NCBI RefSeq assembly: GCF_900106055.1 | Contig: NZ_LT629792.1 | Coordinates: 558,001 to 622,000, forward strand | Direction of reading: 5' to 3' | Length of the DNA: 64,000 nt | DNA from: Schaalia radingae | GTDB taxonomy: Bacteria; Actinomycetota; Actinomycetes; Actinomycetales; Actinomycetaceae | Part shown: in pieces, positions 16,956 to 25,777 of the stretch | Layout: every line of letters starts with the position of its first letter | Position numbering within the stretch: the stretch's first letter is position 1 | The notes under the pieces: model-generated | The model's input: only the letters and a program-made list of their open reading frames with translations | Databases searched by the model: none | What the model was told of the DNA's origin: nothing | Position numbers and translations under genes: made by a program

Positions 16956-17282
16956 AACCATCGCCGTTTCCTTACCCGCCGCCGATGAGCGAAAGCGTCA
17001 ACCTCGAACGAGAGCGTCAACCAGTCAAGGTAAGAGAGCCGTTGCGGGCTGTCTCACCATTCGAGAATCGCATGATAGCGCGGAAAAGTCGATGTCAGTT
17101 CCGCCGCAGTAGTGCGTCGATGGCGCTTCTACCTTGACCGGTTGACGATCGGAGGGGTCAATGACCTTGACCCGTTGACGATCTGGCAAAATCCAAGGCG
17201 TTTGCCTACCCTAGACGCACCTTGAAAGGCCGCGTTGGTGTTTGCGTGGGCAGTAGTCGATTCCGATCCAGCGGTAGGCGAC
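16956..17282. repeat. Gene-free region with dispersed inverted and direct GTTGACG repeats
   Basis: No gene is recognised here. CGTCAACCAGTCAAGGTA (17015-17032) is an inverted copy (17/18) of TACCTTGACCGGTTGACG (17130-17147). ACCTTGACCGGTTGACGATC (17131-17150) recurs directly, 19/20, at 17164-17183, 33 bases on. A short copy GCGTCAACC lies at 16995-17003. Possible protein-binding sites or remnants of element ends; no transposase or integrase is nearby. Confidence 0.6.
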
Positions 17283-17663
17283 TTACCGGCGGGCACCTCG
17301 GGTCTGATCCATGGACTGCAGTGTGGCACCGGCTTGGCCCTGAGGAATCGGTGAGACAACAACTGCCGTTCCGTACACGCAAACCTCCGTCATTTGCTCG
17401 GCAAGCTCGCCGGTGTCGAAGGGCATCGCGATGACCGCGTTGGCTCCTCTGCGGGCAGCCTGATCCACCATGCGTGACATCACCTGTTCGCGCGAGTCGA
17501 TCATGATGCGGGTGTACTCCGGGATTTCGCCTCCGCCGATGGTGCGGAACGAAGCAGTAAAGGTCTGGCCTATACTCGCGGAGCGAACCGTCAGGCCCAT
17601 CACTTCTCCCAGAACCGCATCGATTCGGTACCCGGGAATGTCATTTGTTGTTACAACAATCAT
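17283..17663 (-). CDS. YbjQ family (UPF0145) protein
   Basis: 126 residues. VTTNDIPGYRIDAVLGEVMG at the start, SREQVMSRMVDQAARRGANA in the middle and EVCVYGTAVVV near the end match the small YbjQ/UPF0145 family, a putative heavy-metal-binding protein that forms pentamers in solved structures; cellular function is not established. TACTGT lies seven bases before the ATG at 17663, without Shine-Dalgarno, the same spacing as in nudC. It stands alone, facing away from the next gene. Confidence 0.88.
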   Translation of the reverse strand: MIVVTTNDIPGYRIDAVLGEVMGLTVRSASIGQTFTASFRTIGGGEIPEYTRIMIDSREQVMSRMVDQAARRGANAVIAMPFDTGELAEQMTEVCVYGTAVVVSPIPQGQAGATLQSMDQTRGARR

Positions 17664-17790
17664 ATGAAATACAGTAAAACACTCCGGGCGATAACGGTTT
17701 ACCTCAGGGGGGATTCCGCGGCCACTTCTCCTGACGGCTACCTCATCTGGCAGGGCGGCTGTTAGCGCACTGCGCCAGGTGAGAATCAGA

Positions 17791-18387
17791 TCAGTCGAAC
17801 TGCGGGCCGGTTGTGCGCGTGCGCTTCAACTCGAAGAATCCGGGCGTACGTGCCAGAGCAACGCAGCCGTCCCAAAGATCCAGTGCCGCCTGACCATGCG
17901 GAGCAGGAGAGATCACCGGCCCAAAGAACGCGACACCGTCAAACGCGATGATGGGAACGCCAACCTCGTCACCGACCAACTCCAACGCATGCGCTACAGA
18001 GGAACGCAGTGCCTCGTCCGATGACTCCACACCGTTGGTGATAGCCTCGGGAAATCCGGCTGCCTTCACCGCGTCGGCGATGACATCACTTCCCAACTCT
18101 TTTGACTGATTATGCAGGCGCGTACCTACCTCGGTGTAGAGGGAGGCTACAGCCTCACTGCCGTGAGTGTCCGCAACCTTCTGAAACAATAACGACAGGC
18201 CGCGCCCCTGCTCGACATGTGCACGATACTCCGCATCAATGTCCTTGCCTTCATTCAGAATCGCCAGAGAGAACGGGTGCCATGTCACTTCAAAATCGCG
18301 TGCGCGAGCCACTTCTTCGACCCAGCGAGACGTGATCCACGTCCACGGGCATGTTGCATCGAACCAAAAATCTACGTGAGTACTCAT
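17791..18387 (-). CDS. DsbA-like mycothiol-dependent oxidoreductase (Rv2466c family), altered active site
   Basis: 198 residues, full length for the family. VDFWFDATCPWTWITSRW, FSLAILNEGKDI, VPIIAFDGVAFFGPVIS and FFELKRTRTTGPQFD at the C-terminus match Rv2466c, the mycothiol-dependent nitroreductase, nearly end to end. In that protein the active site is CPWC; here it is CPWT (Cys13, Thr16), so the resolving cysteine is missing. A one-cysteine mycothiol mechanism, as in monothiol glutaredoxins, is possible. It presumably acts in the cytoplasm, as no signal peptide is seen. CACGAT precedes the ATG by six bases. Confidence 0.88.
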   Translation of the reverse strand: MSTHVDFWFDATCPWTWITSRWVEEVARARDFEVTWHPFSLAILNEGKDIDAEYRAHVEQGRGLSLLFQKVADTHGSEAVASLYTEVGTRLHNQSKELGSDVIADAVKAAGFPEAITNGVESSDEALRSSVAHALELVGDEVGVPIIAFDGVAFFGPVISPAPHGQAALDLWDGCVALARTPGFFELKRTRTTGPQFD

Positions 18388-18517
18388 ATGTCTATCGTGG
18401 CGTATAAACCACGATCGCGCATTGCATTCTTGAAGGAAGGCCCGCTCTTCGCGCTGATTTCGCGAGGCGAGTCGTGCTTTACGGCATTCTCACAGGTAAG
18501 TAGTGCACACTGAGCCT

Positions 18518-19975
18518 GTGAATCTCATGAGTGGTTGGGTCGTCCTATTTGCCGGAGTACTGGCGCTGTGCGCACTTATTGGCACGTCCACGCTTTTGCG
18601 CCCTGCCGGACATCTTTCGCCCAATCGCGAGGGAGCGCGCACGTCGTTCATACGTATCCTCAGACGCCAGGTGACAGCTTTTATCGCCCTGTGCATTACG
18701 ACGAGTCTCATGTGCACCACATTCGCTTTGCTGGCCAACCGCACCATGTCATTCCTTCGTACTCCTTCTGAGGTTGTGGAATTGGTCAAGAATGCGCTCG
18801 GTGCAGGCGACACTCGCGTATCAGCGTTTGCGCCACCCAGACAAGGTGAACAGGACCAACACGTCGATCCACCGGAACTCGCCTACGACGCGCAGCTGCA
18901 CGTATGGCGAGGAACGCTGAGCGGCGCGCAGTCCGGCTTGACGCGCGAAGTTGCCGTCTGGGCGCCACCCGGCTACGCTCCGGTCGGAGCGATACCTACT
19001 GCCTCCCAGAGTGACAGCGCCGACACGCCTATCCCGCTTTCGCGGGCCATCGTGCTTTATCACGGGTACGTGGGAACAGCGATTGGCACAGTTCAGTCAC
19101 TCGAACTCACCGAACGCATAGCACCACTGGTCGAACGAGGCGAGATTCCTCCAACGCTGCTGATCTTCCCTGACCTGTCAATGGGCGGGGCAGAGCCGGA
19201 CTGCGTTGACGTTGACGGGCACCCCAAAACTGAAACCTTCGTTGTCACTGATCTAGTCCCAGCGATCCGCGCAGCATTCCCAAGTATTCCGTATGATCCC
19301 GACCATTGGGCCGTAGGCGGATTTTCATCAGGCGCATACTGTGCGCCTGTTATACATGTGCGCCACCGTGACGTCTTTGGGACAGCTGTGGCGATGGGCG
19401 GGTACGATACTCCAGAATTAGGCGCTCTGAAAAATGCCGATCAGGCGACAAGGGACGCATTCACCATTTCACACTTGCTCGCTCAGCCGCATGATGTGCC
19501 CCTCAGAGTCCTCGCGATGGGCGTATATGCGGACAGGGATGCCATGACTTTTGGCACTGCCTTGCAGAAACTGGCGCGCACACAACCTAACGATACCTTC
19601 GTATCGGTCATGAAGTCCGAGGGAGCCCACGGCTGGACAACATGGCGCGAGGATCTGCCCTCAGCGTTGAAATGGTGGAGCGGTAGGGAAGTGCAGTCGG
19701 ACGCTCCGACAGCCCCGCCATGGTGGCAGATCACCCAAACTGTGCCGCTGATCGGGAGCTTTAGCGCGTGGGGGATTGCCATGGCGACATCCCTGATGCG
19801 TGTGCGGATGAGGATGCGTACCGGACGGGTGCGGCGCGCTGTGACGGACTTTTTCCTCGCGGCACTCACCTGCATACTCGGGGCGCTTGTAGCGCTCCTC
19901 TTGGTCAATAACTCCGAGGTTTTCTTCTACTCGTGGGATGATCTGTGGACGAATTTCCTCAACTTCCTGCACTAG
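18518..19975 (+). CDS. Membrane-embedded alpha/beta-hydrolase esterase
   Basis: 485 residues from the GTG at 18518 (alternatives: GTG 18503, ATG 18527). The order is two membrane helices (WVVLFAGVLALCALIGTS; AFIALCITTSLMCTTFALLA), a hydrolase domain, then two more helices near the C-terminus (LAALTCILGALVALLLV). The domain has VVLYHGYVGTAIG-like text (AIVLYHGYVG), an esterase-D/antigen-85-like core, the nucleophile elbow GGFSSG (Ser270) and a late GAHGWTTWREDLP that supplies the His. The catalytic domain should face outside. Substrate is unknown; envelope lipid or glycan esters are plausible. CACACT lies six bases before the chosen start. Confidence 0.75.
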   Translation: MNLMSGWVVLFAGVLALCALIGTSTLLRPAGHLSPNREGARTSFIRILRRQVTAFIALCITTSLMCTTFALLANRTMSFLRTPSEVVELVKNALGAGDTRVSAFAPPRQGEQDQHVDPPELAYDAQLHVWRGTLSGAQSGLTREVAVWAPPGYAPVGAIPTASQSDSADTPIPLSRAIVLYHGYVGTAIGTVQSLELTERIAPLVERGEIPPTLLIFPDLSMGGAEPDCVDVDGHPKTETFVVTDLVPAIRAAFPSIPYDPDHWAVGGFSSGAYCAPVIHVRHRDVFGTAVAMGGYDTPELGALKNADQATRDAFTISHLLAQPHDVPLRVLAMGVYADRDAMTFGTALQKLARTQPNDTFVSVMKSEGAHGWTTWREDLPSALKWWSGREVQSDAPTAPPWWQITQTVPLIGSFSAWGIAMATSLMRVRMRMRTGRVRRAVTDFFLAALTCILGALVALLLVNNSEVFFYSWDDLWTNFLNFLH

Positions 19976-19982
19976 CCTGTGA

Positions 19983-21041
19983 TCAGCTGAACCACTCCTT
20001 GACCGCGGCGAGTATCTCACGGTCGAACGCGTCATCACTGTGACGGTCGTGGATCCACGACACGAAGCTGCCCGACACAAGCTCATCGAGCTGCGCACGA
20101 CACCGATCAGTTTCCGTCAATGCCCAGCGCAGCAAGTCAGCAGCCGCATCCTCGTCGCCATCGGGATACATGAAGGGATACCCGTCCGGCAGCAAAGCCC
20201 TGGCCCACGGAAGATCCGGGAAAATTCCGATCGCTCCGGCACCCATCGCCTCCACATAGGACAGGCCGTAGGATTCCTCGCTGGCGGTCGCCACAAACGC
20301 CGTCGTGTGCGACAGCGCCTGCCAGTATGACGCGCGCGAGGCGGTCAGCGACCCCACCCAGATCCACGGCAGCTGTGAATACTCCATCGCCTTCTCAGAA
20401 ACCAGGTGCGACTCGTGCAGTCGCATCTCCACACGCAGATCCGTGTCTTCCTGCACGGCGGACACAATATCCATGAACATGTCAGGGCGCTTGCGGTTGG
20501 CAAGGTAGATTGCCGGATACAACACCACGGGCGTGTCAGGTTCATGACGCGGCTGCACATGCTCCAGGCGGAATCCCAGGTTCACCCACGACAACTCAGC
20601 CTTCTGAGCTAACGGTTGAACGGTCCACCGCTCCACGACTTCACGCACTTCAGCCGCTGTGCGTTCCGAGTTTGCGAACGTGGGGAACAGAGCGCACGAC
20701 AACGCGAGGGCACACACCTGGACGTGCTGCTCAAGCGTGTTAACCGGGAACCACACGAAGTTCATGATCTTCGGAATATTGCCGCCCGAGGCATGGTAGA
20801 CGGTGTTCCATGTGCCCAGTGAGTCCACCACATCCATATTGATGATGACCGTGTCATCGGGATTGATTGATTCGAGCGGCATCACGGTGAAACCCTTGCA
20901 GCGCCGTGCCACAGGGCCGATGATGCTGGAATCGGGGAAGATGCGCAGGATTCGCCTCACCAAAGTGGCACCGGCGTCATGACCGGTGACTCGGCCGCCC
21001 TCGTCAATGAGGGTCGCATCGCGTTTGATGGCAATTCTCAT
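19983..21041 (-). CDS. Glycosyltransferase, GT4-like
   Basis: 352 residues. The C-terminal half has the GT-B signature region SEESYGLSYVEAMGAGAIGIFPD, in which the ESYGLS and E-x7-E spacing matches nucleotide-sugar binding in GT4 enzymes. VVLYPAIYLANRKRPDMFMDI fits the linker to the second domain. No signal peptide or membrane helix is seen, so it acts in the cytoplasm. Donor and acceptor cannot be named. Its ATG overlaps the hppA stop (ATGA), so the two are translationally coupled, an odd partner for a proton pump. The 3' end faces the esterase gene, 7 bases away. Confidence 0.8.
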   Translation of the reverse strand: MRIAIKRDATLIDEGGRVTGHDAGATLVRRILRIFPDSSIIGPVARRCKGFTVMPLESINPDDTVIINMDVVDSLGTWNTVYHASGGNIPKIMNFVWFPVNTLEQHVQVCALALSCALFPTFANSERTAAEVREVVERWTVQPLAQKAELSWVNLGFRLEHVQPRHEPDTPVVLYPAIYLANRKRPDMFMDIVSAVQEDTDLRVEMRLHESHLVSEKAMEYSQLPWIWVGSLTASRASYWQALSHTTAFVATASEESYGLSYVEAMGAGAIGIFPDLPWARALLPDGYPFMYPDGDEDAAADLLRWALTETDRCRAQLDELVSGSFVSWIHDRHSDDAFDREILAAVKEWFS

Positions 21042-23641
21042 TGCTGTGCTCCAATCTGAGATGCAGGGGAATCAGCGGGGGAGTCCTCGCCGTCGGCCGG
21101 ATCCTCCATCGGCGCCTGTATACGCATGTGGTAGAAGGAACGGTAGACGAAGAACGCGGACACCAGTGCGAAAATGACGGCCAGCGTGTAGACGAGGGCG
21201 CTCAATCCCTGTCCAGTCAGTGACACTGCCAGTTCCACTGCCAGCAGACCGAACAGCGTGGTGAACTTGATGATCGGATTCAGGGCAACGGAGGACGTGT
21301 CCTTGAACGGATCGCCGACCGTGTCACCCACGATCGTCGCGTCATGCAGAGCGGTTCCCTTGGCGTGCAGGTCAACCTCGACAATCTTCTTCGCGTTATC
21401 CCATGCACCACCCGCGTTCGCCATGTAAATAGCCTGGTACAGGCCGAAGATGGCGATCGAAATGAGGTAGCCGATGAAGAAGTACGGCTCAACGAATGCG
21501 AATGACAGAGTGGCGAAGAAAACCGCCAGGAAAATCGTCAACATGCCTTGTTGCGCGTACTGTGTGCAGATCTCCACTACGCGGGTCGAATCCTTTTCGG
21601 AGGCTCGTTCCGTGTCATCGTCCAGTTTGATGGACGTCTTAATGAACTCGACGGCACGGTAGGCGCCTGTGGTGACTGCCTGAATCGATGCGCCGGAGAA
21701 CCAGAAGATCACCGCCCCACCCATAATCAGGCCCAGCAGGAACGGAGCGTGCAGGATCGACAGATAGTTCAGACCTTCTTCGAGGCGATTCGTCAAACCG
21801 ATGATGATCGAGAAAATCATCGTCGTCGCACCTACAACAGCGGTGCCGATGAGGACCGGCTTCGCAGTGGCTTTGAAGGTGTTACCCGCACCATCGTTTT
21901 CTTCCAGCATGAGTTTGGCGTTATCCCACTGCGGGGCGAAACCGTCGGAGCGCTGAACTTCCTCGTCAATTCCGTCGATCGCTTCAATGCGGGAAAGCTC
22001 GTAGACGGATTGCGCGTTGTCGGTCACAGGGCCGTACGAGTCGACTGCGATCGTCACTGGCCCCATTCCCAGGAAACCGAACGCCACCAGGCCAAAGGCG
22101 AAGACAGCAGGTGCCAGCATGTAGTCGCCCAGTGTGACCTCGGAAATCAGGAACGCGCCACCCATCAGGCCAACAATTGTGATGCCCAGCCAGTAGGCAG
22201 AGAAGTTGCCGGCGACCACGCCTGACAGAATGTTCAGCGATGCTCCGCCCTGGCGTGAACTCTTCACCGTTTCACGCACGTGGCGCGACGTCGTGGAGGT
22301 AAAGACCTTCACCAGCTCGGGGATAAGTGCGCCAGCCAACGTGCCGCACGTGACGATCGTGGCCAGCTCGACCCACAGGGCGCCGCCTTGCGGTGCGAGG
22401 ACCAGCCACGACATCAGGTACGTTGCAGCGATGCAGATAATCGAGGTGAACCACACCAGCGAGCTCAACGGGGCCTCAAAGTTCATTGTTGTGGCATCGC
22501 TGTATCGCGACGCCACGATGCGCGCGTTAATCGCGTAGGCCAGAGCCGAAGCCAGAATCATGGCGACACGCACGGAGAACACCCACACCAGCAGCGTTGC
22601 CTGAAGAACGGGGTCATTGACGGCCAGGATAATGAACGTCACCAGAGCCACGCCTGTCACACCGTAGGTTTCAAAACCATCAGCGGACGGTCCCACCGAG
22701 TCGCCTGCATTATCGCCCGTGCAGTCAGCGATAACACCGGGGTTGCGCGGGTCGTCCTCGTCAATTTTGAACACGATCTTCATCAGATCCGCGCCGATGT
22801 CGGCAATCTTTGTGAAGATGCCGCCGGCTATACGCAGGGCCGAGGCTCCCAGAGACTCACCGATGGCGAAGCCGATGAAACAGGCACCGGCAACGTCATT
22901 GGGCAGGAACAACAGGATGATCAGCATCATCAGCAATTCGAGGGAAATGAGGACCATTCCAATCGACATGCCGGACTTCATGGGGATTCTATGGATCGGC
23001 AGCGGCTTGCCCCGCAAGGAGGCGTAGGCGGTGCGCGCGTTGGCGAACGTGTTGACGCGGATACCGAACCACGCCACGGAGTAGGAGCCAGCCATTCCCA
23101 GAAGCGAAAATGCGACCACAATGAGCATCTTCCCCCACGGGAAGCCGACCAGAACCTTGTAGTAGATGACGATAACTGCGGTGATGAAGACCCACAGAAT
23201 CAGCAGGAAACGTCCCTGTTTCTTCAGGTAGGCCTGGCATGTTGCGTAGATCAGCTCCGCGACCTCCAACATGGAGCCGTGTACCGGCATCTTCTTGAGC
23301 TGCATGTAGGTGGCGAGGCCGAATCCCAGTCCAAGCAGGCAGACGATCAGGCCGATAATCAGCAGAGTCTGTCCCGAAAATCCACCGATGACAGTGACTT
23401 GTGACAGGTCAGGGAGCACGAGGTTTGCTTCACCGCCGTGCACGTTTGATGACGGGTCTTCGGCGGCGGGGAGGGGTCTGGCGAATCCGCACAGCAGCAG
23501 TGCGAACGGCAATGCGCCCAGCGCACCCAGGAATGTACGGCGCGAGCGCGGCGGCGTGGGCGAGGTGGAGCGCACGGCGCTGTAACGCGAGCGAAGTGAA
23601 GTGAGGGGAGGCCATATGGGGGTATGAGTGATGCGTGTCAT
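21038..23641 (-). CDS. hppA: Membrane-bound pyrophosphate-energised ion pump
   Basis: 867 residues with about sixteen hydrophobic segments and a 45-residue basic N-terminal extension. PPi-binding landmarks are DIGADLMKIVFKIDEDDPRN, ADCTGDNAGDSVGPSADGFE, and the third motif DNAKKIVEVDLHAKGTALHDA followed by VGDTVGDPFKDT. It couples PPi hydrolysis to proton (or sodium) export. The segment GAGNTFKATAKPVLIG has Lys where K+-dependent enzymes have Ala, suggesting potassium independence, and the GDNAGDSVGP form differs from the classic GDNVGDCAGM. That places it in a divergent branch whose ion use I cannot settle from sequence. GAGGA precedes the ATG closely. Confidence 0.93.
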   Translation of the reverse strand: MTRITHTPIWPPLTSLRSRYSAVRSTSPTPPRSRRTFLGALGALPFALLLCGFARPLPAAEDPSSNVHGGEANLVLPDLSQVTVIGGFSGQTLLIIGLIVCLLGLGFGLATYMQLKKMPVHGSMLEVAELIYATCQAYLKKQGRFLLILWVFITAVIVIYYKVLVGFPWGKMLIVVAFSLLGMAGSYSVAWFGIRVNTFANARTAYASLRGKPLPIHRIPMKSGMSIGMVLISLELLMMLIILLFLPNDVAGACFIGFAIGESLGASALRIAGGIFTKIADIGADLMKIVFKIDEDDPRNPGVIADCTGDNAGDSVGPSADGFETYGVTGVALVTFIILAVNDPVLQATLLVWVFSVRVAMILASALAYAINARIVASRYSDATTMNFEAPLSSLVWFTSIICIAATYLMSWLVLAPQGGALWVELATIVTCGTLAGALIPELVKVFTSTTSRHVRETVKSSRQGGASLNILSGVVAGNFSAYWLGITIVGLMGGAFLISEVTLGDYMLAPAVFAFGLVAFGFLGMGPVTIAVDSYGPVTDNAQSVYELSRIEAIDGIDEEVQRSDGFAPQWDNAKLMLEENDGAGNTFKATAKPVLIGTAVVGATTMIFSIIIGLTNRLEEGLNYLSILHAPFLLGLIMGGAVIFWFSGASIQAVTTGAYRAVEFIKTSIKLDDDTERASEKDSTRVVEICTQYAQQGMLTIFLAVFFATLSFAFVEPYFFIGYLISIAIFGLYQAIYMANAGGAWDNAKKIVEVDLHAKGTALHDATIVGDTVGDPFKDTSSVALNPIIKFTTLFGLLAVELAVSLTGQGLSALVYTLAVIFALVSAFFVYRSFYHMRIQAPMEDPADGEDSPADSPASQIGAQQ

Positions 23642-23868
23642 CGGTCCTCGATTTACAGGTAGAGCATCATTGCTGTACTTGTCACCCTAGACATTTGTTG
23701 CTCACCCCGTTCGCAAACAATGCGGCCAATGTCACACGATGATTGGAAGAATGTGAGCCAGGTCATTATGAGGGTTGCCTGCTGGGTCCTTGGTCCCATC
23801 GGAGTGCGGAGTGGCTGGTGAGAGACCTATGGGCTCCAGATGCACACGGTGGTTCGTACAGTGAAGCC

Positions 23869-25179
23869 ATGAATATATGGATGGTTGTGGTACCCCTTCT
23901 CGCACTGGTGGTGGGCATCGTTTCAGGGTGGTTTGCCGGGGTCAACCTGGGGGCGGGGCGTGCGCTCGATTCGCTGCGTATGCGCGTATCGCAGGCTGAA
24001 CATGAGCGTGATATGCGTGGTGAGCAGACACGAGCCGTTCATGACCAGCTTCGTCAGCGCCTGGAAGAGGCGCATGAACAGCTCGCCCACGAACGCGAAC
24101 GATCCGAACGCATGCGCGTGGAATATGAAGACCGCCTGGCAGATCAGGCTCAACGCAGCCTGGGGCAGCAAAAAGAACGCGCACGGATTATGGAGGCGCT
24201 GGCACCTGTCAGCGACATGTTGACGAAAATGACGCATTCGATGTCGGCGATGGAACGATTCAGAGCTGAGGAGTACGGGGTTATCCGCGCGCAGCTTGAA
24301 GCATCGACCACGATCGGCGAGCAATTACGGGTGACCACCTCTCAGCTGCATGACGTCATGGGTTCGACGTCTGTGCGCGGCCAGTGGGGCGAGATCCAGT
24401 TGCGACGCCTCGTTGACATGTGTGGCCTGATGGAACACGTTGATTTCGACGAACAGGACACGCAGCGTTGTGAGCGAAACAGCGGAGAGGAATCGGGGCG
24501 TCAGCGGCCCGACATGGTGGTGCACTTGCCGCAAGGGCGCACATTGGTCATCGACTCCAAAGTGCCCTTCGACGCGTACATGAAGGCATGTGATATTCCC
24601 GACTCGGCAGGGGAGAGAGAAGCAGAACAGAAGAAGAAACTGCTTGCCCAGCATGTTCGAGCCGTGCGGTCCCACGTGGACACACTGTCGAAGAAAGAGT
24701 ATTGGAAGAGGTACGAGCAGTCACCTGACCTGGTCATTGCCTTCATTCCCCTCGAATCCCTGCTGTCATCCGCGCTGCGCGAAGATCCGCAGCTGCTGGA
24801 ATACGCCTTTTCGCGAGGTGTGGCTTTGGCGTCTCCCAGCGCGCTGTGGGCGTGCCTGAAAGCAGTGGCATATACGTGGCGCGAAGAATCAGCCGTTGCG
24901 CAGGTTCGTGAGTTCTACGCTCTGGCCAGCGAACTGTATTCGCGCTTGTGCACCCTCGCAGACCATGCTGAGCTTGTTCGAAAGACGATTGATGATCTGA
25001 CTGAACGGTGGAACAGATTCGTCGGCTCGTTGGAAACGCGGGTGCTGGTCAGTGCCCGCAAAATGTCCCAATTGGATGAATCACATGTCGTCGCGCACAT
25101 CGAACCAGTAGAGAAGAAAGCGCGCAGCTTGCGGATCAGTGATCAGCTCAGCGGTGAGAAGGGCGAACAAATGTCGTGA
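23869..25179 (+). CDS. rmuC: RmuC family DNA recombination protein
   Basis: 436 residues from the ATG at 23869. An N-terminal membrane helix (WMVVVPLLALVVGIVSGWFAG) is followed by about 110 residues of charged coiled coil, then the nuclease-like RmuC domain: SVRGQWGEIQLRRLVDMCGL, RPDMVVHLPQGRTLVIDSKV (Asp/Lys of a restriction-endonuclease-like fold) and LVIAFIPLESLLSSAL. RmuC limits inversions at short inverted repeats in E. coli. The upstream-extended frame is not supported. TACAGT at 23857-23862 is six bases before the ATG. The last 32 bases overlap the 3' end of folA on the other strand. Confidence 0.93.
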   Translation: MNIWMVVVPLLALVVGIVSGWFAGVNLGAGRALDSLRMRVSQAEHERDMRGEQTRAVHDQLRQRLEEAHEQLAHERERSERMRVEYEDRLADQAQRSLGQQKERARIMEALAPVSDMLTKMTHSMSAMERFRAEEYGVIRAQLEASTTIGEQLRVTTSQLHDVMGSTSVRGQWGEIQLRRLVDMCGLMEHVDFDEQDTQRCERNSGEESGRQRPDMVVHLPQGRTLVIDSKVPFDAYMKACDIPDSAGEREAEQKKKLLAQHVRAVRSHVDTLSKKEYWKRYEQSPDLVIAFIPLESLLSSALREDPQLLEYAFSRGVALASPSALWACLKAVAYTWREESAVAQVREFYALASELYSRLCTLADHAELVRKTIDDLTERWNRFVGSLETRVLVSARKMSQLDESHVVAHIEPVEKKARSLRISDQLSGEKGEQMS

Positions 25180-25777
25180 TTCTCCACCGAGCGTCACCCG
25201 ACACGTCTCGCCACGACGAATCGGACCGATCAGGATCCACGTGCCAATGCTCGGGATCGACGTGCGGCGCGTACACCAGCGGCGTGTTCTGCCCGCTGAG
25301 CGGGCGTACATCCAGATCAAGGTCTGTTACGACCAGTTCATCCACCCGATCCATCGTCTGCTCGTAGATCTGGGCTCCGCCGGTAATCCACACCACGGGA
25401 GCTGGGTCCCTATCCATGTCGGGTGTCGTCGCAGTGCTGGCGGTGATGGCTGCTCGCTGGTCACGGTGATCCGCCAGGTGAGCGGTTGCGACCTCGAGCG
25501 CCTCATCCAGGTTGGCAACGACCAGTGCCCCGGGGGTCTCGTAGTCGCGCTGGCGCGTCATGACGATGTTGGTGCGTCCGGGCAATGGCTGACCGCCCAG
25601 AGCCTCGTAGGAAGAGCGCCCCATGATGATCGGGTAGCCCAGCGTCATCTGTTTGAAATGCGCAAAATCAGCCGGAACATGCCACAGCATCGATGTGCCA
25701 GTTCCCAAAATGCCGTTTCGATCCTGCGCCCAAATCGACGCCAGCGTGAAATTGGGGCGCGCCACAAGTGTGCTCAT
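25148..25777 (-). CDS. folA: Dihydrofolate reductase
   Basis: 209 residues, about 40 longer than the E. coli enzyme owing to inserts. [20 protein letters not shown] is followed by [41 protein letters not shown] and [21 protein letters not shown]: substrate Asp, NADPH-binding Arg/Thr and the GGxxIY motif are all present. It regenerates tetrahydrofolate used by ThyA. An insert near residue 110 ([13 protein letters not shown]) is a loop unusual for the family. The start overlaps the thyA stop (ATGA). The 3' end runs 32 bases into the convergent rmuC gene. Confidence 0.95.
   Translation of the reverse strand: MSTLVARPNFTLASIWAQDRNGILGTGTSMLWHVPADFAHFKQMTLGYPIIMGRSSYEALGGQPLPGRTNIVMTRQRDYETPGALVVANLDEALEVATAHLADHRDQRAAITASTATTPDMDRDPAPVVWITGGAQIYEQTMDRVDELVVTDLDLDVRPLSGQNTPLVYAPHVDPEHWHVDPDRSDSSWRDVSGDARWRITTFVRPSHR

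Noticed and set aside
16956..17282. Insertion sequence with terminal repeats
   Set aside because: Inverted copies exist, but the enclosed 98 bases hold no transposase and no target duplication was seen; kept only as a repeat.
22280..23404. 374-codon frame antisense to hppA
   Set aside because: Composition (Gln, His, Asp, Arg-rich) is that of an antisense shadow; hppA motifs are unambiguous.
23743..23868. Longer N-terminus for RmuC
   Set aside because: The added 42 residues have no similarity; the ATG at 23869 precedes the membrane helix and has TACAGT at the right distance.
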